From Flavonifractor sp963557075 (GTDB lineage Bacteria; Bacillota; Clostridia; Oscillospirales; Oscillospiraceae), in contig CAUWDA010000038.1 in assembly GCA_963557075.1 (NCBI GenBank), positions 1-18,733 on the forward strand: a stretch of DNA of 18,733 bases, read 5' to 3'. The position numbers and the translations under genes were made by a program. The notes beneath the pieces were generated by a model that was given only the letters and a program-made list of their open reading frames with translations, made no database searches and had not been told where the DNA came from. Every line of letters begins with the position of its first letter. Position 1 is the stretch's first letter. Positions 7,217-14,679 of this stretch are shown piece by piece.

Positions 7217-8095
7217 ATGACATTGGGAGAGACTATCCATCAGCTGCGCACCAGCCGGGGCATGTCCCAGGGGGATCTGGCCGAGGCGCTGGAGGTGTCC
7301 CGGCAGTCGGTGTCCAAGTGGGAGACCGACGCTTCGGTGCCCGACCTGGACAAGCTGGTGCGGTTGAGCCGCCTGTTCGGCGTCACTCTGGACCAGCTGG
7401 TGTGCGGAGAAGCGCGCGGGCCGGAGTCGGAGACAGCGGCGGAGGAGCCTGCACCGGCCCGAAAACCGGAGCCGGAAATCAGAAGCGGCCTGTCTGCCGG
7501 ACGGCGGGCGGCGGGCGTGGTGCTGCTTGTGCTGGGACTGCTGGGGCAGCTGATCCTGCTGTTTTTGGCCGGGCTGGACAGCCTGGTCATCGGCCCGCTG
7601 TTTACGCTGCCCTTTATCCTGTGCGGCGTACTCTGTCTGAAGGCCCGGCGGAGGCTGGGGCTGTGGTGCGCCTGGGCGGTCTACCTGCCCCAGCAGGTCT
7701 ACTGGACCTTTGCCACCGGGATCACCTGGTACCTCGTCTTCGCTACCCCCTATTTTACCCGCGAGATGAACTATTTCCGCCTGTTTATCGGCTGGGTGAT
7801 GCTGGCGGTGATGATTGCCCTGACAGTGGTCACCGCCCGCAGCTATTCCGATCTGCATAAGCAGTCTGCCCCCGGTACCATTGTGCTGACGGCAGTGCTG
7901 TGGGTGACAGGGCTATTTACCTGGCGTATTTTCGGCCTGGTGTGCAGCTTCTTTGTTAATGAGGAGGGCATCATCCGAGGTGGAATTCTCTTGGAGTTGT
8001 TCCAGGGCTTTATGGCTGCCGCCCAGACCGCCGCCCTGGCGGCGGCATTGACGCTCACCCTGGCCCTGATCCGGGGCGCCCGCGCCAGGAAGTAA
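7217..8095 (+). CDS. XRE-type regulator with multi-pass membrane domain
   Basis: A 292-residue protein. Residues 1-65 are a Cro/C1-type HTH (MSQGDLAEALEVSRQSVSKWE, DLDKLVRLSRLFGVTLDQL), very close in layout to the neighbouring regulator. A charged Pro/Glu-rich linker (about 66-90) is followed by about six hydrophobic segments between residues 95 and 287, so the DNA-binding head is probably tethered to the cytoplasmic membrane. Such HTH-plus-membrane proteins are common in clostridia and most have no assigned signal. ATG 7217 follows GAGAGGAGGA. The gene has its own promoter preceded by the shared inverted repeat, and a strong terminator. Target genes are unknown; autoregulation together with the neighbour is a reasonable inference. 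Confidence 0.8.
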   Translation: MTLGETIHQLRTSRGMSQGDLAEALEVSRQSVSKWETDASVPDLDKLVRLSRLFGVTLDQLVCGEARGPESETAAEEPAPARKPEPEIRSGLSAGRRAAGVVLLVLGLLGQLILLFLAGLDSLVIGPLFTLPFILCGVLCLKARRRLGLWCAWAVYLPQQVYWTFATGITWYLVFATPYFTREMNYFRLFIGWVMLAVMIALTVVTARSYSDLHKQSAPGTIVLTAVLWVTGLFTWRIFGLVCSFFVNEEGIIRGGILLELFQGFMAAAQTAALAAALTLTLALIRGARARK

Positions 8096-8105
8096 AGAAA
8101 CACGG

Positions 8106-8143
8106 TAAGACCTCCGGCCATGAGCCGGAGGTCTTATATTTTC
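8106..8143 (+). terminator. Rho-independent terminator after the second XRE gene
   Basis: A 13-bp perfect stem, TAAGACCTCCGGC (8106-8118) with GCCGGAGGTCTTA (8124-8136), a 5-nt loop, then TATTTTC. It separates the regulator genes from rnr. Confidence 0.9.
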
Positions 8144-8144
8144 A

Positions 8145-8173
8145 TTGAGCAGGTACGCAGAAGGGGGTATAAT
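8145..8173 (+). promoter_or_regulatory. Sigma-A promoter of rnr
   Basis: TTGAGC (8145-8150), a 17-bp spacer and a perfect TATAAT (8168-8173). The -35 begins directly after the T-tract of the preceding terminator. Confidence 0.8.
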
Positions 8174-8203
8174 AGAGAAAAAAGCGATGGGAAAGGAATG
8201 TTT

Positions 8204-10249
8204 ATGAAAGACAGACAGGAATTGACCGGCATCTATCAGGCCAGCGGCCGGGGCTTTGGGTTTCTGATCCCGGAGGAGGGGGAGGACTGCTTCATCCCGC
8301 CCAGAGCAGACGGCGGAGCCTGGAATGGAGATAAAGTAGCGGCCCGCATCACCGAGGAGGACCCACAGGCGGGCCGCCGGGTGGCCAAGGTGGTCCAGGT
8401 GCTGGAGCGGGCCAACAGGACGGTCACCGGCGTACTGGAGCGGCGGGACCACGCCCTTTGGCTGCGCCCGGACAACGAGCGCCTGCCCGGTCCCATCCAG
8501 GTGTTTACCAAGCGGAAGGGGGTGCGCCCCGGCGAGCGGGCCGCCGTGGCGATGACCAGCTTCGGCGGGGGACGGACCGCCCCCATGGGCACCCTGCGGG
8601 AGCGCTTCGGCCCGGCGGACCGGCGGGAGAGCGCCGTGGAGGCCATTCTCTACACCCACGACATTGAGCGCGCCTTCCCGCCTGCCGTACTCATGGAGGT
8701 GGAGGGGGTGCCCCAGGCGGTGGAGCCCGCCGCCCTGGAGGGGCGGCTGGACCTGCGGGGCAAGACCATCATCACCATCGACGGGGCCTCCTCCAAGGAC
8801 TTTGACGACGCGGTGAGCCTGGAGAAGGACGAGGCGGGCCGCTGGGTGCTGGGGGTCCACATCGCCGACGTGAGCCACTATGTGCGCCCCGGCTCCCCCC
8901 TGGACCTGGAGGCCTTTGAGCGGGGCACCTCGGTGTATTTTGCCGACCAGGTGGTGCCCATGCTGCCGGTGGAGCTGTCCAACGGCATCTGCTCTTTGAA
9001 CCCCCATGTGGACCGGCTGGCGCTGTCCTGCATCATGACCCTGGATCAGGGCGGCACGGTGGTGGAGCACACCATTGCCAAGACGGTGATCTGCTCCGCC
9101 GAGCGGATGACCTATGAGGACTGCAACGTGCTGCTGGCGGGGGAGGACCCCGCTTTAAAGGAGCGGTATGCCCACATCCTGCCCATGCTCAGGGACATGG
9201 CCGCCCTGGCCAAACAGCTGGAGAAGCTGCGGCGGAACCGCGGGGCCCTGGACCTGGAGACGAAGGAGAGCTATGTGATCTGCGACCGGGAGGGCAGGCC
9301 GGTGGACGTGGCCCTGCGGCAGCAGGGGGAGAGCGAGAAGCTCATCGAGTCCTTCATGCTGGCGGCCAACGAGTGCGTGGCGGAGCACCTGAACAGGCTC
9401 CGCAAGCCCTGCGTCTACCGGGTCCATGAGAAACCCTCCGACGAGAAAGCGGAGGCCCTGCGCACCATGGTGGCCCCTCTGGGCTATGACCTCAAGACTG
9501 CCGACGGGCATTCCCTCCAGAAGCTGCTGGACTGGGCCAAGGGCAGGCCGGAGGAGGGGGCGGTGTCCATGATGGTGCTGCGCTCCCTGATGAAGGCCCG
9601 GTACGACGGGGAGAACCTGGGGCACTTTGGTCTGGCGGCGGAGTACTACTGCCATTTCACCTCCCCCATCCGCCGCTACCCCGACCTGATGGTCCACCGG
9701 GTGCTGTCCGCCCTGCTGGACGGGTCCCTGGAGAAAAAAGAAAAGCAGATGACCGCCGCCGTCCAGCGGGCCGCCGTCCAGTCCTCTCAGCGGGAGCTGG
9801 CCGCCCAGGAGGCCGAGCGGGAGATCGAGAAGCGCTATCTGGCCGAGTTTATGGCGGGCCACATCGGGGAGACCTTTGCCGGTGTGGTGTCCGGCGTCAC
9901 CCGGTTCGGCCTGTTCGTGTCGGTGGCCGGGGGCGTGGAGGGCCTGCTGCCGGTGGAGGCCCTGCCCGGCAGAGGCTGGCACTACGACGAGGCCCACCTG
10001 ACCCTGCTGGAGGACAACGGCAGCGGCCGGTATACCTTCGGCATGGCCCTGGAGGTGGAGTGTGCCGCCGCCGACCCGGTGAGCGGTCAGGTGGACTTCA
10101 TCCTCCCCGGCGGCACCCCGGCGCCCCGGAAAAAGCGGGAGGAGCGGGAGGAGCGGCCCGGCCGGGACGGCAAAAAGAACCCCCGTAAGCCGGGTAAGAG
10201 CCGGGCCATGCATGTGCCCAAGCGGCGCAAGGGGGGACGAAAACGATGA
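8204..10249 (+). CDS. rnr: Ribonuclease R
   Basis: A 681-residue 3'-5' exoribonuclease of the RNB family, which degrades structured RNA and takes part in rRNA and tmRNA-linked quality control. Cold-shock-like OB domains fill the N-terminus (GRGFGFLIPEEGEDCFIPP near residue 15). The RNB domain carries the metal-binding motif IDGASSKDFDDAV (about 191-204) and the FTSPIRRYPDLMVHR block (about 485-500). An S1 domain (about 575-645) and a Lys/Arg-rich tail (RKKREEREE to KRRKGGRKR) follow. ATG 8204 is preferred because AAAGGA (8192-8197) lies 6 nt before it; the in-frame ATG at 8198 has no room for a ribosome site. The stop overlaps the next start (ATGA, 10246-10249). smpB, a common partner downstream of rnr, is absent here. 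Confidence 0.95.
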   Translation: MKDRQELTGIYQASGRGFGFLIPEEGEDCFIPPRADGGAWNGDKVAARITEEDPQAGRRVAKVVQVLERANRTVTGVLERRDHALWLRPDNERLPGPIQVFTKRKGVRPGERAAVAMTSFGGGRTAPMGTLRERFGPADRRESAVEAILYTHDIERAFPPAVLMEVEGVPQAVEPAALEGRLDLRGKTIITIDGASSKDFDDAVSLEKDEAGRWVLGVHIADVSHYVRPGSPLDLEAFERGTSVYFADQVVPMLPVELSNGICSLNPHVDRLALSCIMTLDQGGTVVEHTIAKTVICSAERMTYEDCNVLLAGEDPALKERYAHILPMLRDMAALAKQLEKLRRNRGALDLETKESYVICDREGRPVDVALRQQGESEKLIESFMLAANECVAEHLNRLRKPCVYRVHEKPSDEKAEALRTMVAPLGYDLKTADGHSLQKLLDWAKGRPEEGAVSMMVLRSLMKARYDGENLGHFGLAAEYYCHFTSPIRRYPDLMVHRVLSALLDGSLEKKEKQMTAAVQRAAVQSSQRELAAQEAEREIEKRYLAEFMAGHIGETFAGVVSGVTRFGLFVSVAGGVEGLLPVEALPGRGWHYDEAHLTLLEDNGSGRYTFGMALEVECAAADPVSGQVDFILPGGTPAPRKKREEREERPGRDGKKNPRKPGKSRAMHVPKRRKGGRKR

Positions 10250-11486
10250 TAAATCGTATTCTGGGCGGTATATTATTGCTCCCTGTATTGCTTTTGGCGG
10301 GGTGTGGCAGCCCGAGCCCGGCAGCGGAGTCTGCCGCGCCGGGGACCATGTCTGCGCCATCCTGCGCGGCGGAGCCCACGGCGGCCCCGGAGCCGGTATC
10401 CACGCCGAGCCCCACCCCCGCTCCAATGCCCACGCCGACTCCCGCCCCCGACCCGGTGGCGGAGGCTCTGGCGGCCATGACCACTGAGGAGAAAGTGGGT
10501 CAGCTGTTGGTGGCGGGCATTGAGGGCGCCCAGCCGGGGGAGGACGCGGCCCAGGCCGTCCGGGACTACCGGGTGGGCGGGGTCATCCTCTTTGGCCGCA
10601 ATGTGGAGAACGCCGGTCAGCTGGTGGAGCTGACCAACGGTCTGAAGGCGCTCAACGGCGGCTGCGTCCCCCTCTTCCTGTGCGTGGACCAGGAGGGGGG
10701 ACGGGTGGACCGGATGCCCCCGGAGGTGGAGCGCACACCGGGAGCCGGACAGGTGGGCCGGAGCCAGAACTGGGAGGAGACGGGGGCGGCCTATGGCGCG
10801 CTGTTGTCGGCAGAGTGCGCCGCCTTTGGCTTCAACCTGAATTTTGCCCCTTGTCTGGACATCTGGTCCAATCCGGAAAATACAGTCATCGGGGACCGGG
10901 CCTTCGGCGGCGGCTGGGAGATCGTGAGCGCCTTTGGGCTCCATGCGGTGCGGGCCATGGAGACACCAGCGTGGACTCCCATGTGGACCTGCCGGTGGTG
11001 GATAAGACGGTGGAGGAGCTGGAGGAGCTTGAGCTGATCCCCTTCCGGGCGGCCATTGAGGCCGGAGCCCCCTGCGTCATGGCGGCCCACATCCTTATGA
11101 CCGGGATCGACCCGGACCTGCCTGCCTCCCTGTCCCCCGGGGTGGTCACCGGCCTGCTGCGGCAGGAGCTGGGCTTTGCCGGGGTGGTGTGTACCGACGA
11201 CCTCACCATGGGGGCAATTTCTGATACATACGGCATGGGGGAGGCCGCCGTTCTGGCGGTGGAGGCCGGATGCGACCTGCTGCTGGTGTGCCACGGGGCG
11301 GACAACCTCACCGCTGCCCGGGAGACCCTGCTGGCGGCGGTGGAGTCCGGACGCATCTCCCAGGATCGGCTGGATGAGAGCGTATATCGGCTCCTCTCCC
11401 TGAAACAGGAGTACGGCCTCACCAACGACCCGGTGGGTCAGCCCGACATCGACGTCCTCAATGCCAAGATCCAGGCGTTGCTCTGA
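10246..11486 (+). pseudogene. GH3 (NagZ-like) beta-N-acetylhexosaminidase lipoprotein, internal deletion
   Basis: The product would be a surface lipoprotein: signal with lipobox LAGC (Cys20), a Pro/Thr/Ala linker to about residue 68, then a GH3 domain (EEKVGQLLVAG, GGVILFGRN, DQEGGR at 148-153). NagZ-type enzymes remove N-acetylglucosamine from muropeptides. After HAVRAM the frame is lost. Reading resumes in the -1 frame as GHGDTSVDSH, with the Asp-Ser-His catalytic dyad at 10974-10982 and the nucleophile Asp at 11196 in TDDLTM. The family's stretch between these points, ending KHFP before GHGDT, is missing. Both edges would share CGGGCCATG (10951-10959), so a deletion of roughly 46 nt between short repeats explains both the loss and the frameshift. 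Translation as written ends at 11037 with no catalytic residues. The start overlaps the rnr stop by 4 nt. A terminator follows. Confidence 0.85.
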
Positions 11487-11504
11487 ACCGGCTGTCCTCA
11501 CAGT

Positions 11505-11546
11505 GGGGCCGTCTGTCCGAAAAACATGGACAGACGGCCCCGTTTT
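11505..11546 (+). terminator. Rho-independent terminator of the rnr-GH3 operon
   Basis: A 14-bp perfect stem, GGGGCCGTCTGTCC (11505-11518) with GGACAGACGGCCCC (11528-11541), a 9-nt A-rich loop, then GTTTTC. Its descending arm also holds the -35 of the next promoter. Confidence 0.92.
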
Positions 11547-11555
11547 CGTTATAGT
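11527..11555 (+). promoter_or_regulatory. Promoter of the LytTR operon, overlapping the terminator
   Basis: TGGACA (11527-11532), a 17-bp spacer and TATAGT (11550-11555), each one base from consensus. The -35 starts at the end of the terminator loop and runs into its descending arm. Transcription would start near 11562, giving a leader of only about 16 nt. Confidence 0.65.
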
Positions 11556-11577
11556 GGGGGTGAAAGGAGGGGGGAGC

Positions 11578-12012
11578 ATGAAGGTAACGGTCATCATCGA
11601 TCCGGAACGGGATGGGCCGGAGATCACGATCACGGCTCCCGCCCTCACCGACAATGTGAAAGCCCTGGCAGCCCGGCTGGAGGGAGGGGGTATCCTCACC
11701 GGCTGGCGGGGGGATACCGCAGTGCCTCTGGAGGAGGACGCCATTCTCCGCTGCTACGGGGAGGAGAAGGTGGTAAAGATCCAGACCACCCAGGGGGTGT
11801 TCGACCTGCGGGAGCGGCTCTACGAGCTGGAGGCCAAGCTGGACCGGCACACCTTTGTACGCATCTCCCGATCGGAGATCGTGAACCTGCGTAAGATCAC
11901 CGCCCTGGACCTGGGTCTCACCGGCACCATCCGCATCACCCTGGCGGAGGAGACGGTGTGCTATGTCTCCCGGCGGTATGTGAAGAAGATCCGCGAGGCC
12001 CTGGGGCTCTGA
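11578..12012 (+). CDS. LytTR-family DNA-binding regulator
   Basis: A 144-residue protein with a C-terminal LytTR DNA-binding domain (about 45-142). Recognisable blocks are FDLRERLYELEAKL, FVRISRSEIVNLRKI and YVSRRYVKKIREALGL. There is no receiver domain; the N-terminal 45 residues are short and unassigned. The chosen ATG follows AAAGGAGG (11563-11570) with an 8-nt gap; an in-frame extension into the preceding terminator is rejected. A DUF3021 membrane protein follows 15 nt downstream. Stand-alone LytTR proteins next to small membrane proteins form known 'LytTR regulatory systems' in Firmicutes (HdrRM and BrsRM of Streptococcus mutans), where the membrane partner restrains the regulator. Applying that model here is inference. 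Autoregulation is likely but no binding site was identified. Confidence 0.88.
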   Translation: MKVTVIIDPERDGPEITITAPALTDNVKALAARLEGGGILTGWRGDTAVPLEEDAILRCYGEEKVVKIQTTQGVFDLRERLYELEAKLDRHTFVRISRSEIVNLRKITALDLGLTGTIRITLAEETVCYVSRRYVKKIREALGL

Positions 12013-12027
12013 GAGGAGGGAATTCCC

Positions 12028-12537
12028 GTGACACACAGACAGAAGCAGTGGCTGATCCGCATCCTGGCCGGCGGGCTGATCGGTATGGCCGCCCTGATCC
12101 CGGTGGGCGGGCTGTTCAACGACCTGGTGAGCGGCGGCCTCATCGCCACGGGGAACCACACCCACTTCCGGCTGGTGAGCGATGACCTGGAGCAGTTGGC
12201 CGGTCCCGCCGCCCTGGCGGTCCAGCTGGGGCTCTACTTTCTGATGGGGGCGGTGGTGGGGGTGTCCACCCTCCCCTTTGCCGACGATGGACCTACCCTG
12301 GTCATCCGCTCTCTGGCCCACTTTGCCGTTACCGCCGGGACGCTCACCCTGATGGTGTGCCTGTGCGGGTGGAACTGGGGGAAACTGATCCCCCTGCTGA
12401 TCTACCTGCTGCTGCTGGCGGCGGTCTATCTGCTCATCTGGCTGAGCCGGTGGGTGCTGTGGTACGTCGAGGTGGAAGCCATCCGGAAAAAGCTAGGGAT
12501 TTTACCGCCTGCCAGGGGAAAAAGAACGCATGGTTAA
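12028..12537 (+). CDS. DUF3021-type four-helix membrane protein
   Basis: A 169-residue protein with four predicted helices (about 11-30, 60-85, 92-112 and 117-140) and a basic C-terminal tail (RKKLGILPPARGKRTHG). Size, helix layout and position directly behind a LytTR gene match the DUF3021 family, which is repeatedly paired with LytTR regulators. By analogy with HdrM/BrsM it may sequester or inhibit the regulator at the membrane; this is inferred. The GTG start at 12028 has an excellent site, GAGAGGAGGG (12011-12020), overlapping the LytTR stop, so translation is probably coupled. Confidence 0.8.
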   Translation: MTHRQKQWLIRILAGGLIGMAALIPVGGLFNDLVSGGLIATGNHTHFRLVSDDLEQLAGPAALAVQLGLYFLMGAVVGVSTLPFADDGPTLVIRSLAHFAVTAGTLTLMVCLCGWNWGKLIPLLIYLLLLAAVYLLIWLSRWVLWYVEVEAIRKKLGILPPARGKRTHG

Positions 12538-12587
12538 TGTACGGGACCGGCAGGGCTGATCCTCTGCGCGAGGAGGGAGATTTTGCT

Positions 12588-13094
12588 GTGAAACGAGACG
12601 TAAAGCTGTACAACATCCTGCTGCCCATCTGGATCCTGTATTTCTTCCCCCAGGTGTGGCTCATCACCCTGCCGGGGAATTTGCTCATCGACTGCCTGGT
12701 GCTGCTCATTACGCTGGCCGCTTTGAAGCACACCGGGAAAAAGGCGGTGCTGAAGCAGCTGTGGTGGAAGTTCTGGCTGCTGGGTTTTTTGGCAGACTTT
12801 ATCGGGGCTGTGTTCCTGTTTGGTTTCTGCTTTTTTGCCATGCTGCCGGACCCCGTGGGTCTGTGGGCGAATGAGCTCATTGCCCAGGCCTTCCTCAACC
12901 CATTCCGCACCCTGCCCGCCTTTCTATATACCCTGGCGGGGGTAGCCATCGCTGGTGTGTGCATCTACTTCTTTGACAAGCGGGTCATGCGTTCCTGTGC
13001 CCTGCTGGATGGACGGCAGCGGCATGTCATCGCCCTGACTATGGCCATCGTCACCGCCCCCTGGACCTTTTTGGTCCCCCTTTATGGCGTTTGA
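12588..13094 (+). CDS. Hydrophobic membrane protein of unknown function
   Basis: A 168-residue protein that I do not recognise. It starts MKRDVKLYNILLPIWILYFF and has about five hydrophobic segments (roughly 9-28, 32-46, 61-85, 103-125 and 143-163) with short basic loops. GTG 12588 is chosen because AGGAGGGA (12571-12578) lies 9 nt upstream; the frame stays open further back but only as an overlap with the DUF3021 gene. It lies 50 nt behind DUF3021 with no terminator between them. It is therefore probably the third gene of the LytTR operon and a candidate target or partner of that system. Confidence 0.7.
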   Translation: MKRDVKLYNILLPIWILYFFPQVWLITLPGNLLIDCLVLLITLAALKHTGKKAVLKQLWWKFWLLGFLADFIGAVFLFGFCFFAMLPDPVGLWANELIAQAFLNPFRTLPAFLYTLAGVAIAGVCIYFFDKRVMRSCALLDGRQRHVIALTMAIVTAPWTFLVPLYGV

Positions 13095-13099
13095 ATGAG

Positions 13100-13140
13100 A
13101 TGCCCCCGGGACAAGGCTTGAAGCTTTGTCCCGGGGGCAT
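13100..13140 (+). terminator. Long GC-rich hairpin after the LytTR operon
   Basis: A 15-bp perfect stem (13100-13114 with 13126-13140) with core GCCCCCGGGAC. Only TATAAT follows, not a T-run, so it is a non-canonical terminator. The same DNA serves as promoter spacer for the permease gene. Confidence 0.7.
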
Positions 13141-13146
13141 TATAAT
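13118..13146 (+). promoter_or_regulatory. Promoter of the APC permease gene, wrapped around a hairpin
   Basis: TTGAAG (13118-13123, inside the hairpin loop), a 17-bp spacer formed by the descending arm, and a perfect TATAAT (13141-13146) immediately after the hairpin. The -35 matches only four of six bases. Confidence 0.6.
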
Positions 13147-13181
13147 AAAAGAAAAGCGATGCGACGAAACGGGGAATGGGT

Positions 13182-14630
13182 ATGGGTAAAAAGGGTGGCA
13201 AAAGTATCAGCTATTTTGGCCTAGTGGCCATGGGCGTGGGTTGCATGCTGGGTACCAGCTGGCTGCTCCTCACCGGTACCTGGCTGGATACGGCGGGCGG
13301 ACCTCTCAATCTGGCGGTGGCATTCATTTTGTGCATTGCCATTGAGCTGCCCTTTGCCTTTTCCTACATGGAGGCCATCCCCATGTTTCCCCTGCCTGGG
13401 GGCGAGGTGGTGTACTCCTATGCCGCCTTCGGGCCAAGGGGCGGCTTTGCGGTAGGCTGGGCGGGTATTTTGATGAATACTATCGTATTCTGCTGGGTGG
13501 ACCTGGCCGCCGTCTCGCTGCTGGACGAGCTGTTCCCGATGCTGAGAGAGACGGCGGTGCTCTACCATGTGGGGGATTTTCCGGTGACTCTGCCCAATCT
13601 GGTCCTCCAGCTACTGCTGGCGGGGGCTATCCTGTGGGTACAGATCAAGGGGGCGAATGTGTGCGCCTCTCTGGCCAAGATCGCCACTGTGGTGCTGCTG
13701 GTCATGTGCGCCATCGGCCTGGCCGTGTGCTTTACCCACTTTGACCCGGCGGTGTACGCCTCCGACGGCGGGCTGGAGTTCGACTTTGCCGGTTCGGCCT
13801 CGCTGCTGTCCCTGCTGGTGTTCTCGGTGGCCGGATGGGAGACGGTATCCAAGGCGGCCGCCGACGCCACCGGTCCCGCCGCCCGCAAAGCGGGGGCCGC
13901 GCTGATCACCTGCCTGATCCTGGTCACCGGCATTTTATGCCTGGTGTCCACCGCCGTGGCGGGCTGCCTGCCCTGGAGGGAGGCGGTGGGGCGTACGGCC
14001 CCCTTTGCCGACGTGCTGGTGTCCATCACCGGTCTGCCCTGGGTGCGGCCCGCCTTCCTGGTCACGGCCTTCGTGGGGGCGGTGGGTGTGATGAACTCCA
14101 CGCTTTACTCCTCTGCCCGGATGCTGTACGGCCTGTCCCGCTTTGCCCTGGTGTCCCGGCGGTTTGCGGCGCTCCACCCCAGATACGGCACACCGGTGCG
14201 CTGTATCTGCTTCACTGCGGCTTTTGTGGTGCTGACGCCCTTTACCGGCAAGCTGTTTTTCATCCCCTTTATCAATGTGGCCTCCCTGACCACCATCGTT
14301 ATGTGGGTCATGTCCTTTGCTGCGGTGCTGTGGCTGCGCCGCACCCGGCCTGAGCTGCGCCGCCCGGTGTCCATGCCCGGGGGAAACGTGACGGCGGTAC
14401 TGGGCCTGCTGGCCTCGGTGTTCCTGGTGGGCAACATCCTGCTGCCCATGAGTCCTGGCGCCTTGGGTGGACTGGAGTACGCCCTGGCGGCGGCCCTGGC
14501 GGCCCTGGGGTGGGTCCTCTACCAGTTCCGGGACCGGTCTGTTACCGCCCAGGAGCAGAAACAGTTGATTTTTGGGGACATGCAGGGGGGAGAATTGCCC
14601 TCAACCCCTTGCAAAATCGAGGAAAAATGA
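13182..14630 (+). CDS. APC-superfamily amino-acid permease
   Basis: A 482-residue integral membrane protein with about 12 hydrophobic helices. The first helix has the APC signature region (GLVAMGVGCMLGTSWLLLTG), with small glycines where the transporter binds the amino-acid backbone. Helix 6 contains SLLVFSVAGWETVSKAAAD, another typical APC block. The substrate cannot be assigned; amino acid or polyamine uptake or exchange is the family role. ATG 13182 is preferred over the ATG six bases earlier because GGGGA (13171-13175) then lies 6 nt away; 13176 remains possible. The last codons overlap the promoter of asnS, and no terminator separates the two genes. Confidence 0.85.
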   Translation: MGKKGGKSISYFGLVAMGVGCMLGTSWLLLTGTWLDTAGGPLNLAVAFILCIAIELPFAFSYMEAIPMFPLPGGEVVYSYAAFGPRGGFAVGWAGILMNTIVFCWVDLAAVSLLDELFPMLRETAVLYHVGDFPVTLPNLVLQLLLAGAILWVQIKGANVCASLAKIATVVLLVMCAIGLAVCFTHFDPAVYASDGGLEFDFAGSASLLSLLVFSVAGWETVSKAAADATGPAARKAGAALITCLILVTGILCLVSTAVAGCLPWREAVGRTAPFADVLVSITGLPWVRPAFLVTAFVGAVGVMNSTLYSSARMLYGLSRFALVSRRFAALHPRYGTPVRCICFTAAFVVLTPFTGKLFFIPFINVASLTTIVMWVMSFAAVLWLRRTRPELRRPVSMPGGNVTAVLGLLASVFLVGNILLPMSPGALGGLEYALAAALAALGWVLYQFRDRSVTAQEQKQLIFGDMQGGELPSTPCKIEEK

Positions 14631-14636
14631 TATACT
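14609..14636 (+). promoter_or_regulatory. Promoter of asnS inside the permease 3' end
   Basis: TTGCAA (14609-14614), a 16-bp spacer and TATACT (14631-14636). The -10 begins right after the permease stop codon. The leader is short (about 35 nt) and has no T-box, unlike thrS in the same window. Confidence 0.7.
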
Positions 14637-14679
14637 AGTGCCCACTGAGACCAATTTTTACGAATCGAGGGAAATGGAA

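Noticed and set aside
14637..14679. T-box or other riboswitch in front of asnS
   Set aside because: The leader is only about 35 nt and lacks the T-box sequence and a terminator hairpin.
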